From Candidatus Omnitrophota bacterium (GTDB taxonomy: Bacteria > Omnitrophota > Omnitrophia > JAHJGZ01): a stretch of 58,829 nucleotides of DNA. Where the stretch lies: assembly GCA_018823795.1 (NCBI GenBank), contig JAHJGZ010000055.1:1-58829 (forward strand). The letters run 5' to 3'. The notes beneath the pieces were generated by a model. The model made no database searches and was not told where the DNA came from. It saw nothing but the letters and a program-made list of their open reading frames with translations. Positions 10,401-17,061 of the stretch are shown piece after piece; positions within the stretch are counted from its first letter, which is position 1; each line of letters opens with the position of its first letter. Made by a program: the position numbers and the translations under genes.

Positions 10401-10515
10401 GCCGGCAGTACAGGAAATACAAAAGCAGTTGTTTGAAGAGCTTGATGCTATAAATTCAACACGTCAAAAATTGCGTGATGAACGTGAACAAATGAGTGAC
10501 GAAAAGACCATGTAA
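7405..10515 (+). CDS. BamD-like TPR protein with a ~700-residue coiled-coil extension
   Basis: Predicted 1036-residue exported protein. A signal peptide covers about residues 1-35. The cleavage region SMVCAD has Val before the Cys, which does not fit a lipobox, so it is probably not a lipoprotein. Residues about 50-325 hold TPR-like repeats of the BamD/YbgF kind (for example KKAYENLFRMFPNTDLA, IREFKTFVENYPRSD, ILYYKELIDAYPDSSWA). From about 330 to the end the protein is almost wholly charged, heptad-patterned coiled coil rich in E, K, Q and D, broken near residues 575-600 by a short Pro/Gly segment (FLPSFMRLPYPAVSGLIS) and again near 720-740. Ordinary BamD is about 250 residues and is a lipoprotein of the outer-membrane beta-barrel assembly machine. 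The next gene is LptE, which supports an outer-membrane assembly role. The function of the extension is unknown; its length would allow it to span or scaffold the periplasm. Confidence 0.75.
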   Translation: MKKKKCFNRPRAWVSLCCAFVVLGLFLYFPSMVCADHVWNANLGKFVNVDTEVYDTPETQFDYAKKLENAGDFDEAKKAYENLFRMFPNTDLAQDALLQLGTLQENDAEYIQAFKNYQKIIDNYPQTEKLDEITKRQFQIGNVFFSGVRGKFFHVPILPALPQAINVFEKIVANAPYSFYGMRAQYNLGLVYKKSRKFRDAIREFKTFVENYPRSDLRREAFFEIAETLFSMSMSNYNDKKLLAEAQEQLTEYRNRFHDTPEAEDAHRMLETLAERDAQKIYDVARYYEGESYLESAILYYKELIDAYPDSSWAQKAQKRLNTFEDPEKFLIEGQVMLEEKLEKLHEEKDTLEDSYKEDKLDTYEFQGKLIAVEYLTDTIKGDLKRIEKEKKKEAKTRWLALQRKKRELKERKKKLKKKEDHLQAHPSQDLATAIARWEQSLKAEEYALKIEERELLALEKKLGLRRIISLTDVITGRRRSIADITQFREKKLHVIVAEEKKVAEEKQDAYKELDEIEQDIEQLEREQEALLDTEIEKKKVFTQEEQRLMKEKSTLYALKSEMKRKKREYKKRYGFLPSFMRLPYPAVSGLISPFTKTPQEKIEDQIQKAQDEKDTLLKAVADEEEELKRYIQVLKGSDTVGKGSIGKDLGDDANDTPVKDKRQERIDKREARKKVMTIEKRINQAHSAIEDAYTQKEKILPALEKEINAIKEKRSTSVVKIANSFSKPFRGTWHVFDMFIFGMKEREDVVRQQADELEKKVTDEQENAQIRLYKQQIKEQDEYIRKNELSIVALEIELESLVAQLKGLIAERKEKDISHNKAIIEKEITQKKKYIQALNASLAQQEEVLVDLLSQQRSLHTEDDSDDTTQKKSLMSDEEARSEKEALLEKELNEYQQRIIEQETIVRNIEESLDGKRSEMHGKDTTKHFWEKFEKADAQINRQLEELFKEEDEKRKNIAQIIERQETLYGAHHDGIQEKIEFVKKRILQLEKYQDEELPAVQEIQKQLFEELDAINSTRQKLRDEREQMSDEKTM

Positions 10516-10846
10516 TTTCTAATTAATCTAATTGACCTAATTGATCTAATAAAAAACCAATGACCAATATCCAAAACAACAAACTTAAAAGTAAAGACGG
10601 CAGTAGATAGCGAAGCGTCGGTTTTGGGATTTATGTAGATATTGGGATTTGATTAGAAATTAGGGTAATTAGAACTTAGTAATTTCTAATTAATCTAATT
10701 GACCTAATTGATCTAATAAAAAAACAATGATCACTATTCAAAACAATAAACTTAAAAATAAAGATGGTAGTAGATAGCGAAGATTCGATTTTGGGATTTA
10801 TGTAGATATTGGGATTTGATTAGAAATTAGGGTAATTAGTAATTAG
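10513..10846 (+). repeat. Two tandem copies of a 167-bp AT-rich element with inverted ends
   Basis: Copy 1 is 10513-10679 and copy 2 is 10680-10846: equal length and about 90 percent identical by eye. Each begins TAATTTCTAATTAATC and ends with GATTAGAAATTAGGGTAATTAG, so the ends are imperfect inverted repeats; AATTTCTAATTA near the left end is exactly complementary to TAATTAGAAATT at the right end. The first copy supplies the stop codon of the upstream gene. No open frame is visible inside. It fills the 362-nt gap before lptE and looks like a miniature palindromic element that duplicated in tandem. Confidence 0.8.
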
Positions 10847-10877
10847 AAATTTAAAGTATTATTGAGGAGGATGAGTA

Positions 10878-11405
10878 ATGAATATAAAACGTGTTTCAAC
10901 GCTCATGATCGTTTTAGTAATTATCACTACTTTTGCCGGTTGTGGGTATACAACAAAGGTCACCTTACCGAGTGGTATACAGACCGTGTATGTGCCTAAT
11001 TTTACGAATTCTATTCCGCAATCAAAGCAGTACACCTATGAGTCAGGCTTGGAAATCGATGTTACGAACGGCGTCATTGATCGTCTGCTCTTTGAGGGAG
11101 TACTGAAAGTAGTCAAAGAAGAGAGTGCGGATGCAGTTCTTTTAGGAGAAATAATTGCCTATGAACAGGAGGTTGTGCGGTACACCTCCTCGGAAGGGGT
11201 TTCTCAATATAGACTTTTTATTGTTACAAAACTTACGCTACAAAGAAGGGGAACGAAAGAGATAATTTGGCAGGAAAATAATTTTTCCGGCGATACTGAA
11301 TACTATATTGAAGGAGGCAACGCGGTCACTGAACGCGCTGCTGCAAATCAAGCAATTGAAGATTTAGCAAAAAAAATCGTTGATAGGATCGTTCAGAACT
11401 GGTAA
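10878..11405 (+). CDS. lptE: LptE-family LPS-assembly lipoprotein
   Basis: Predicted 175-residue lipoprotein. Residues 1-21 form a signal peptide with the lipobox TFAG-C (Cys22), followed by GYTTKVTLPSGIQTVYVPNF, the standard opening of LptE-family proteins (secreted alpha/beta fold with C-terminal helix EDLAKKIVDRIVQNW). In the family it plugs and assembles LptD, the outer-membrane lipopolysaccharide translocon. A strong GAGGAGG (10864-10870) lies 7 nt before the ATG. It follows the BamD-like gene, consistent with an outer-membrane biogenesis operon interrupted by the 167-bp repeats. Confidence 0.8.
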   Translation: MNIKRVSTLMIVLVIITTFAGCGYTTKVTLPSGIQTVYVPNFTNSIPQSKQYTYESGLEIDVTNGVIDRLLFEGVLKVVKEESADAVLLGEIIAYEQEVVRYTSSEGVSQYRLFIVTKLTLQRRGTKEIIWQENNFSGDTEYYIEGGNAVTERAAANQAIEDLAKKIVDRIVQNW

Positions 11406-11516
11406 CTTTACCGCGAGTCTCTATACCAACCTACCGCCTGCCTGCCGGTATATTTTAGGGATGAAATAATCTCTGCGAGTCTAGGATGGACGGCAGCAGA
11501 GGCATTTCATGGCATT

Positions 11517-11600
11517 TATACTTTGCGGAGCAAAGTATAATCATTAAGGTTGGGAATAGTGAACCACTTATACTTTACCTGCTACTGGCAGGTAAAGTAT
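11517..11600. repeat. Two 'tactttgc' palindromes between lptE and holA
   Basis: Hairpin 1: TATACTTTGC (11517-11526) pairs perfectly with GCAAAGTATA (11530-11539), loop GGA. Hairpin 2: ATACTTTACCTGC (11570-11582) pairs perfectly with GCAGGTAAAGTAT (11588-11600). They belong to the 'ATACTTT...AAAGTAT' palindrome family also found near 19918, 22374, 25479, 25744 and 27087. The 11406-11662 gap holds no gene. Confidence 0.75.
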
Positions 11601-11609
11601 TAATTCCGT

Positions 11610-11647
11610 CATATCAGTTACGTCATTATATTCCGTAACTTATGATG
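11610..11647 (+). promoter_or_regulatory. Hairpin covering the first ATG codons before holA
   Basis: CATATCAGTTACG (11610-11622) pairs, with one mismatch, with CGTAACTTATGATG (11634-11647). The ATGATG at 11642-11647 lies in the right arm. Similar hairpins with GTTAC/GTAAC arms occur at about 22406-22455 and 25782-25826. It either argues for the internal holA start at 11663 or could modulate translation. Confidence 0.45.
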
Positions 11648-11662
11648 TCATTAAAAAATCAT

Positions 11663-12628
11663 ATGGATAAAAAAAAACATCTCTATCTCATTTTTGGAGA
11701 TGATGAATATGGGCGAAGAAAAAAAATAGAGGAAATCCTTTCATCACTCCTCACTCCGGAAGAGAGAACACATGCGCTCCTGCGCATAAGTGCCTTGGAA
11801 CTTGACGAAACTATTATTGCAAAGATGAAGACGCTCACCTTCTTTGCCTCAAAGCAGGTTGTTCTTATAAGTGATGGCGAGAAGATAAAACAAAAGCAGC
11901 ATGAACTGCTGAGAGCGTACGTCGATACCCCTTCGGTGCATACGTATGTGATACTCGAAGGAAATAATTTTGATGATAAGGATAAGCAGTATCGTCACTT
12001 AAAAGCAAACGGTGTTTTTGTTTTATGCCGAAGAAAAACGACCCAAAATTTTGAAAGTGATATTTATGCCACACTCCAGCACGAAGGGAGAACGATCACA
12101 CCGGACGCATCTCAATTGCTCGTTGAGCGTGTTGGCGGCAGTGCTTCATTTCTACAGATTGCTTTAGAAAAAATACTTTGTGCAACGCACAAGGGGGCGG
12201 AAGTCACCGAAGAGGTCATCCTGCAGGTCGTGGATGAATTCCTGACATATACTATTTTTGATCTCACGAATGCTATGAGTTTAAAAAAATGCTCCGAAGT
12301 GCTCGAGATTTTTTCGTTTCTCCTCGATCAGGGGACGAATCTGGGTGAGCTTGTGGGGATGATGACCTGGCAATTACGGAGACTGCTGGAGGCTAAAAAT
12401 CTTTTAGAAAAAAAAATAGCTACACAGGATATAAAAGCCCGGTTACGTATTAACGCCTATTTTTTCGAATCATTTTTAAAACAGGTTAATTTTTTCACAA
12501 AAAAAGAGCTCGTCAATGTTATCGATGAGCTCTTTCTGATTGATACGAAGGTCAAACAAGGCCGCGCTGACGCGCGTCTTGCAATAGAAATGTTATTTGT
12601 TGGATTGTGCCGCAACCAATTTGTGTAA
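11663..12628 (+). CDS. holA: DNA polymerase III delta subunit (clamp loader)
   Basis: Predicted 321-residue HolA. The N-terminus KKKHLYLIFGDDEYGRRKKIEEIL matches the family's opening 'YLL-GED' strand; the middle contains the RecD/helicase-like fold without a Walker motif, and the C-terminal collar ends with RADARLAIEMLFVGLC, typical of HolA. Delta opens the sliding clamp within the clamp-loader complex; holB (delta prime) is at 52778. The start at 11663 gives a normal N-terminus. ATGs at 11642 and 11645 are in frame but lie in a hairpin arm and lack a ribosome site, as does 11663. Its 3' end overlaps convergent rpsT by 36 nt, an unusually tight convergent pair. Confidence 0.87.
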   Translation: MDKKKHLYLIFGDDEYGRRKKIEEILSSLLTPEERTHALLRISALELDETIIAKMKTLTFFASKQVVLISDGEKIKQKQHELLRAYVDTPSVHTYVILEGNNFDDKDKQYRHLKANGVFVLCRRKTTQNFESDIYATLQHEGRTITPDASQLLVERVGGSASFLQIALEKILCATHKGAEVTEEVILQVVDEFLTYTIFDLTNAMSLKKCSEVLEIFSFLLDQGTNLGELVGMMTWQLRRLLEAKNLLEKKIATQDIKARLRINAYFFESFLKQVNFFTKKELVNVIDELFLIDTKVKQGRADARLAIEMLFVGLCRNQFV

Positions 12629-12874
12629 TGCTTTTGCAACTCGTGATTTTTTTCTGTTTGCTCGTGGCATCGGAATGATCCCTTTTGAGGCAGCTTTGTC
12701 GAGTAATTTTGATAACTGTAGAGCTTCTGCTTGTGCTTTTTCAACGTCTTGTGTTGTTAATGTTGTGGTGTACGTTTTCCCCAGTGATTTAAGACGGCTT
12801 ATGACGTGTATGTTGCGGGCATGTTTTTTCTTGTCGCTACGCATTCTTGTAATAGCTGATTTCGTAATAGGCAT
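12593..12874 (-). CDS. rpsT: 30S ribosomal protein S20
   Basis: Predicted 93-residue basic protein. The pattern KSAITRMRSDKKKHARNIHVIS, a long helical middle and the ending GIIPMPRANRKKSRVAKALHKL are diagnostic of S20, which binds 16S rRNA in the small subunit. The ATG at 12874 (MPITKSA) is chosen because AAGGAG lies 6 nt upstream; the ATG at 12880 directly abuts the ribosome site. It is the only minus-strand core gene in the window and overlaps holA tail-to-tail. A near-consensus promoter lies at 12948-12920. Confidence 0.93.
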   Translation of the reverse strand: MPITKSAITRMRSDKKKHARNIHVISRLKSLGKTYTTTLTTQDVEKAQAEALQLSKLLDKAASKGIIPMPRANRKKSRVAKALHKLVAAQSNK

Positions 12875-12919
12875 TTGCATCTCCTTTATACAGGGTAATT
12901 GTTATTATTAAAGTGGAGG

Positions 12920-12948
12920 ATGATAACATAGTTTATGGTGATTGTCAA
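12920..12948 (-). promoter_or_regulatory. Promoter of rpsT
   Basis: On the minus strand, TTGACA (12948-12943), a 17-nt spacer and TATCAT (12925-12920), giving a leader of about 40 nt. This is one of the best sigma70-like matches in the window, as expected for a ribosomal protein gene. Confidence 0.75.
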
Positions 12949-12980
12949 CTGTATGGAGGAGCTGAGAAATTGTAAAACAG

Positions 12981-13124
12981 AGGTTTTAGGTGAATAGGTG
13001 GTAGGTGATAGGAGCAAAGCAAACAGCGTAAAGCCCTTTACTTTTTGCTCTTGGCTTTTAGCTTTTCGTTTTTTTGCTCATAGCTTTTAGCTCTTATCTA
13101 CCCCCCCATCACCTCATCACCTAT
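12981..13124 (+). repeat. Dispersed 'GGTGATAGG...CATCACC' element, copy 1
   Basis: About 145 bp with imperfectly inverted ends: AGGTTTTAGGTGAATAGG at the left, CATCACCTCATCACCTAT at the right. The interior is rich in the words GCTTTTAGCTTTT and TTTTGCTC. The reverse complement of 26797-26941 matches it in order (AGCGTAAAGCC, TTGCTCTTGG, TTTTTTTGCTC, TAGCTTTTAGCT, CATCACCT). It has no reading frame and lies immediately before murJ. Confidence 0.7.
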
Positions 13125-13137
13125 ATCCAGTGACCAC

Positions 13138-14718
13138 ATGAACCCACAACACGAACATACGAAAAAGACATTAGTAAAAGCGGCAGGCGTCGTCAGCGCG
13201 AGTACGCTACTCAGCCGTATGAGCGGCCTGGTGCGGGATGTTATCAGTGCTCATTTTTTTGGCGTCTCTCGGGTATGGGACGCGTTTGTATATGCGTTTA
13301 TGATACCCAATCTCCTGCGCCGTCTTATCGGAGAAGGGGCCCTTTCGAGTGCCTTTATTCCGGTCTATACGCAGATCCTTAACCAAAAGGGAAAAAAAGA
13401 GGCAGAAAGAGTTGCCAATATCGTTTTTTCACTTTTGGTAACGGTGTTAGGAGGATTTTTATTCTGCACCCATTGGATCATTAAGATACTGCTGCACTAC
13501 GTCACTTTTTCTGACAAAGTGACCCTGGCTCTCAATCTCCTTCTTATTCTTTTTCCCTACATATTTTTTCTTTCACTGGTTGCTCTGTTTATGGGAATTT
13601 CACATTGTCATAAGCGCTTTTTTATTCCTTCACTGACGCCGCTTCTTCTTAATATTGTGTGGATCGGAACCATAATCCTTTTCTGCTCCCGCGGCGACAC
13701 CTCACCGCAGGAAAAGATCACTATTTTAGCGTGGGGAGTGTTAGTGGCAGGGTTCGCACAACTCGTAGTCAATGGTATCCCCTTGGTACGTTCAGGTTTT
13801 TCATTGCGATACATATTCGATTTTAAACATCCCGCGCTCGTTCATGTTCTGCACTTAATGATCCCTGCTGCGTTAGGATTTTCGATCACACAGCTTAATA
13901 TATTCGTAGACTTAAATCTTGCTTTTCTTTTGGGGGATGGAGCAAATTCTGCCCTGTGGTATGGTAATCGGCTTATGCAATTCCCCTTAGGTGTTTTCGG
14001 TATTGCGATGGGTACGGCACTGTTGCCGACGATTTCACATCACGTCGCAAAGAATAATATTGATGGCTTAAAGAGCACCTTGTCGTTTTCCCTGCGGTCC
14101 GTTTTTTTGATCGTCATCCCGGCCTCGGTCGGTTTGATTGTCCTGCGCGAGCCGATCGTTAGGCTTTTGTTCGAACGGGGGGCGTTTGACAGCGTTGCGA
14201 CGCAGCGCACGGCAATGACCCTGTTATGTTATTGCCTGGGTCTTTTTGCGTATTCGGGTATTAAGTTGGTGGTATCCGCTTTCTATTCGCTGCAGGACGC
14301 AAAAACACCGGTAAAGATCGGCCTCGTATGTATGGTGCTCAATCTTATCGGTAACATCATTTTCATGCAATTCTTACGGGAAGCCGGCCTTGCCTTAGCG
14401 ACGGCACTGAGTAGTACCGTTAATTTTATACTGCTGATCGTCTTATTGCGAAAGAAGATCGGCTCATTTGAAGGATCACGGATTCTTTCCTTATTTGTGC
14501 GTGCCCTCGGCATCAGTGTTCTCATGGGGATAACGACACACTTCTTTTTCATTGCCTATGTTCCCCATATTTTTTCATGGCCATCCCTTAATTTACTTCT
14601 GAGGCTTCTCGTAACGATCGCAGTGAGTATCGGTGTCTATGGTGTGTTTGGATATGTGTGCAGAGTCCCGGAGATACAGAAGATCGCTGCGGCCCTTATC
14701 AATCGAATTAAAAAATGA
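13138..14718 (+). CDS. murJ: Lipid II flippase MurJ (MviN)
   Basis: Predicted 526-residue polytopic membrane protein with about 13-14 helices. The N-terminal block SASTLLSRMSGLVRDV...AFVYAFMIPNLLRRLIGEGALSSAFIPVY is the MurJ signature, including the RxxGLxRD loop and the conserved arginines of the central cavity. It flips lipid II for peptidoglycan synthesis across the inner membrane. Length is typical (about 510-530). Its stop overlaps the uvrC start by 4 nt (ATGA), so the two are probably cotranscribed. No good ribosome site precedes the ATG; the sequence just upstream is the dispersed repeat, which may have displaced the native leader. Confidence 0.93.
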   Translation: MNPQHEHTKKTLVKAAGVVSASTLLSRMSGLVRDVISAHFFGVSRVWDAFVYAFMIPNLLRRLIGEGALSSAFIPVYTQILNQKGKKEAERVANIVFSLLVTVLGGFLFCTHWIIKILLHYVTFSDKVTLALNLLLILFPYIFFLSLVALFMGISHCHKRFFIPSLTPLLLNIVWIGTIILFCSRGDTSPQEKITILAWGVLVAGFAQLVVNGIPLVRSGFSLRYIFDFKHPALVHVLHLMIPAALGFSITQLNIFVDLNLAFLLGDGANSALWYGNRLMQFPLGVFGIAMGTALLPTISHHVAKNNIDGLKSTLSFSLRSVFLIVIPASVGLIVLREPIVRLLFERGAFDSVATQRTAMTLLCYCLGLFAYSGIKLVVSAFYSLQDAKTPVKIGLVCMVLNLIGNIIFMQFLREAGLALATALSSTVNFILLIVLLRKKIGSFEGSRILSLFVRALGISVLMGITTHFFFIAYVPHIFSWPSLNLLLRLLVTIAVSIGVYGVFGYVCRVPEIQKIAAALINRIKK

Positions 14719-16181
14719 ACACCAAAAAGCGCGATACGCTTCTCCACTTTATTAAAACACTCCCGCACACGCCCGGTGTGTATATCATGAAAGATGCGAA
14801 GGGGGGGACGCTCTATATCGGTAAAGCAGGGCGTCTCAGAAACCGGGTCCGGTCATACTTCAGTAAACAGATATCCTCACCCAAACTTGAAATTTTACAA
14901 AAAAAAGTCGACCGCATTGAATATATTAGTACCCCGACCGAAATAGAGGCTCTTTTACTTGAAGCACATCTTATCAATACACACCACCCGCGTTACAACA
15001 CCCTTCTCAAAGATGATAAAAGGTATCCGTTGCTGAAAATGAGTGGTGAGGAATATCCGCGCCTTACGATCACGAGGAGAAAAGAAGGGAAAAAGGGAAA
15101 GTATTACGGCCCCTTTACCGACGCAACACTTTTGCGCGAAGCGGTCCTGTTTATTAATACTATTTTTCCTATTCGAAAGTGTGTAAAACTTCCCCGCACC
15201 CCGTGCCTGTATTATCATTTACAGCAGTGTTTAGCTCCGTGTTTCAGGGAGGTGAAAACCGAATATGACTGCTACATTAAAGAAATTCACCACTTTTTAC
15301 GGGGGAATAAAAAAAGTGTTATTGAATTCTTAAAAGGTAAGATGAAAGAAGCAGCGGGCAGTCTGCGCTTTGAAGAGGCAGCGCTGTGTAAACGACAAAT
15401 TAAAGCCCTTGAGACATTGCGGCTGCGCGCATTTACTGTTGCTGATCCCGGCGCGTCCATTACGCTTTCGGGAAGTATTGAACTCAAAAAGATACTCGCA
15501 TTAAAAAAAGCACCGGAGCGGATAATGTGTTTTGATGTTTCCAATATTCAGGGGAAGTGGGCCGTTGCTTCACGGGTGAGTTTTTATCGTGAAGTTGCCG
15601 ATAAAGAAAACTACCGGCGCTATAAGATCAGAACGGTTCACCGGATCGATGATTATGCAATGATCCGTGAAGCCCTCAGCCGTACGCTCACGGGGCTCAA
15701 AAACGGGCGGGAGAGTTTTAAACCTGATCTTATTGTCATCGATGGGGGAAAGGGGCACCTGAATGTTGCCCTTAAGGTTTTAAAACAAGAAGGGTTTGAT
15801 ACGATCCCCTGTATTGCACTCGCAAAAGAATTTGAGGAAGTATTTACCCCGAAAAGTCAAAAGCCTGCTGCGCTTATCCAAAATGGTCCGGCGCATAATC
15901 TCCTGCGCAGGATACGGGATGAAGCGCACCGGTTTGCGATTTCCTATCATAGAAGTCTCCGTAAAAAAGAAATGTCCGCCTCCCAGCTTGATTCGATAAA
16001 AGGGATCGGAAAGGCCAGAAAAATGAAGTTGCTGAATCATTTTGGTTCTCTTGATGAAATACGACGTGCTTCTGTGGATGATATCTGCAAGGTTACGGGG
16101 TTTACCAAAGCACTCGCCACCCGGCTTCACCGCTTCTTGAGAGGTGATCAGGGACTAATCTCCCCCAATAATTCCCTATAA
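14715..16181 (+). CDS. uvrC: UvrC-type excinuclease subunit, short form
   Basis: Predicted 488-residue nucleotide-excision-repair endonuclease subunit. Domains: GIY-YIG nuclease (about 17-95; PGVYIMKD, YIGKAGRLRNRV), a cysteine cluster (about 156-177, C-x6-C-x7-C-x3-C), a UVR motif (about 205-240), the RNase H-like nuclease (from about 270; FDVSNIQG, LIVIDGGKGHL, and HRFAISYHRSLR, giving the D/D/H set), and C-terminal helix-hairpin-helix (about 428-480; IKGIGKARKMKLLNHFGS). Typical UvrC has about 560-610 residues. The missing part is the stretch between UVR and RNase H, here only about 35 residues. Both nuclease centres look intact, so activity is plausible. It overlaps murJ by 4 nt. Confidence 0.88.
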   Translation: MNTKKRDTLLHFIKTLPHTPGVYIMKDAKGGTLYIGKAGRLRNRVRSYFSKQISSPKLEILQKKVDRIEYISTPTEIEALLLEAHLINTHHPRYNTLLKDDKRYPLLKMSGEEYPRLTITRRKEGKKGKYYGPFTDATLLREAVLFINTIFPIRKCVKLPRTPCLYYHLQQCLAPCFREVKTEYDCYIKEIHHFLRGNKKSVIEFLKGKMKEAAGSLRFEEAALCKRQIKALETLRLRAFTVADPGASITLSGSIELKKILALKKAPERIMCFDVSNIQGKWAVASRVSFYREVADKENYRRYKIRTVHRIDDYAMIREALSRTLTGLKNGRESFKPDLIVIDGGKGHLNVALKVLKQEGFDTIPCIALAKEFEEVFTPKSQKPAALIQNGPAHNLLRRIRDEAHRFAISYHRSLRKKEMSASQLDSIKGIGKARKMKLLNHFGSLDEIRRASVDDICKVTGFTKALATRLHRFLRGDQGLISPNNSL

Positions 16182-16195
16182 ACAACAAAGAAACG

Positions 16196-16224
16196 CTTTA
16201 TTTTGTATATAAATATGCTATAAT
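16196..16224 (+). promoter_or_regulatory. Extended -10 promoter upstream of hicAB
   Basis: TGCTATAAT at 16216-16224 is a perfect extended -10 (TGnTATAAT) with a weak CTTTAT at 16196-16201, spacer 17 nt. The same CTTTAT/TGnTATAAT combination recurs at 17547-17575. A TTGACA at 16245-16250 has no suitable -10. Confidence 0.6.
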
Positions 16225-16305
16225 AACAAATTATATATTTAAAATTGACAAATCAATGTTTAACATTTACCCTTGAAAAGTAGTATCAATAGTGGTATCA
16301 TTATT

Positions 16306-16563
16306 ATGGATGATAAAAAGATCCGAGATATTGTTGACACAATGAAAAGACAACCTCAAAACGTGAGGTTTTCTGATCTCGGTAAAGTCTGTGATTATTA
16401 TTTTGGCGAACCACGGCAAAAGGGGACAAGCCATTGTATCTATAAGATGCCCTGGCCGGGGGATCCCCGAGTGAATATTCAAAGCGATAAAGGTACAGGG
16501 AAAGCGTATCAAGTAAAACAGGTTTTAGCGGCAATAAAAAAACTCGAAGAGGGGAAGAAATGA
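16306..16563 (+). CDS. hicA: HicA-family toxin
   Basis: Predicted 85-residue protein of the longer HicA type. NVRFSDLGKVCDYYFGE, then KGTSHCIYKMP with the catalytic histidine of the G-S/T-H motif, and KAYQVKQVLAAIKKLEE match this dsRBD-like mRNA-interferase family. The toxin cleaves mRNA and is neutralised by HicB. The downstream antitoxin gene overlaps by 4 nt (ATGA). The ATG at 16306 is chosen; a TTG at 16273 would extend the protein by 11 unconserved residues. The ribosome site is poor. An extended -10 promoter lies about 80 nt upstream, and HicB-type antitoxins usually autorepress such promoters. Confidence 0.85.
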   Translation: MDDKKIRDIVDTMKRQPQNVRFSDLGKVCDYYFGEPRQKGTSHCIYKMPWPGDPRVNIQSDKGTGKAYQVKQVLAAIKKLEEGKK

Positions 16564-16883
16564 ATACTAATTATTATACCTATAAAATCACCTGGTCTCC
16601 GGAAGATAACCAGTATGTCGGATTGTGTATTGAATTTCCCAGTGTAAGCTGGCTTTCATCATCGGCTGAAGAGGCTCTTAAAGGAGTCCGCAGCGTTGTT
16701 TCCGATGTGGTAAGAGACATGCAGAAAAATGAAGAAGATATTCCCGAGCCTTTTGAGACGAAAAAATATAGTGGGAAGTTTATCGTGAGGGTTACTCCCG
16801 AATGTCACAAACGCTTAGCCATCGAAGCAGCCGAAGCTCATGTGAGCCTTAACCGCCTTATCAATTCGAGATTAACTGCTTAA
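16560..16883 (+). CDS. hicB: HicB-family antitoxin
   Basis: Predicted 107-residue antitoxin. The N-terminal degenerate RNase H-like fold (YTYKITWSPEDNQYVGLCIEFPSVSWLSSSAEEALKGV) is typical of HicB. The C-terminus (FIVRVTPECHKRLAIEAAEAHVSLNRLINSRL) is an Arc/CopG-like ribbon-helix-helix DNA-binding domain for operon autoregulation. It overlaps hicA by 4 nt in the hicA-hicB order. Immediately after the stop begins the covarying GCAC hairpin repeat. Confidence 0.88.
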   Translation: MNTNYYTYKITWSPEDNQYVGLCIEFPSVSWLSSSAEEALKGVRSVVSDVVRDMQKNEEDIPEPFETKKYSGKFIVRVTPECHKRLAIEAAEAHVSLNRLINSRLTA

Positions 16884-16884
16884 A

Positions 16885-16936
16885 TGAGCACGTGACTTAC
16901 GGAGTCCTTTAGGACGACGTAAGTCACTGTGCGAAT
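16885..16936 (+). repeat. Covarying GCAC hairpin, copy H1
   Basis: ATGAGCAC, then GTGACTTACG (16892-16901) pairing perfectly with CGTAAGTCAC (16918-16927), inner stem GTCCT/AGGAC, then TGTGCGAATTCAT. The outer GCAC/GTGC arms also pair. Copies H2 (19775-19826) and H3 (27287-27358, minus) keep the layout with different but complementary stem bases. Confidence 0.8.
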
Positions 16937-17005
16937 TCATCCCTGCCGCTTTGCTTCGCGTTTCTGCCGATAGGCAGACAAAGCGAAGCAGGCAGGGATA
17001 AATGA
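16937..17005 (+). repeat. 'CATCCCTGCCGCTTTGCTTC' palindrome
   Basis: TCATCCCTGCCGCTTTGCTT at the left and AAAGCGAAGCAGGCAGGGAT at the right form an imperfect stem around TCTGCCGATAGGCAGA. Related modules are at about 19826-19872, 22463-22500 and 22542-22580. The module directly follows the GCAC hairpin here and at 19826. Confidence 0.7.
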
Positions 17006-17030
17006 GGCACAGTATGTGTTCAGTCCCGAC

Positions 17031-17061
17031 AAACTTACCCGTTCGACAGGCTCAGGGTGCT
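17031..17061 (+). repeat. 31-bp dispersed repeat, copy 1
   Basis: A 31-nt word beginning AAACTTACCCGTTCGACAGG and ending CTCAGGGTGCT is found exactly, in inverse orientation, at 27045-27075. The core TTCGACAGGCTCAGGGTG is a word I recall as dispersed in many bacterial genomes. Confidence 0.8.

Noticed and set aside
16245-16250. TTGACA before hicA as a -35 box
   Set aside because: No -10-like hexamer lies 16-19 nt downstream; the extended -10 at 16216 is stronger.
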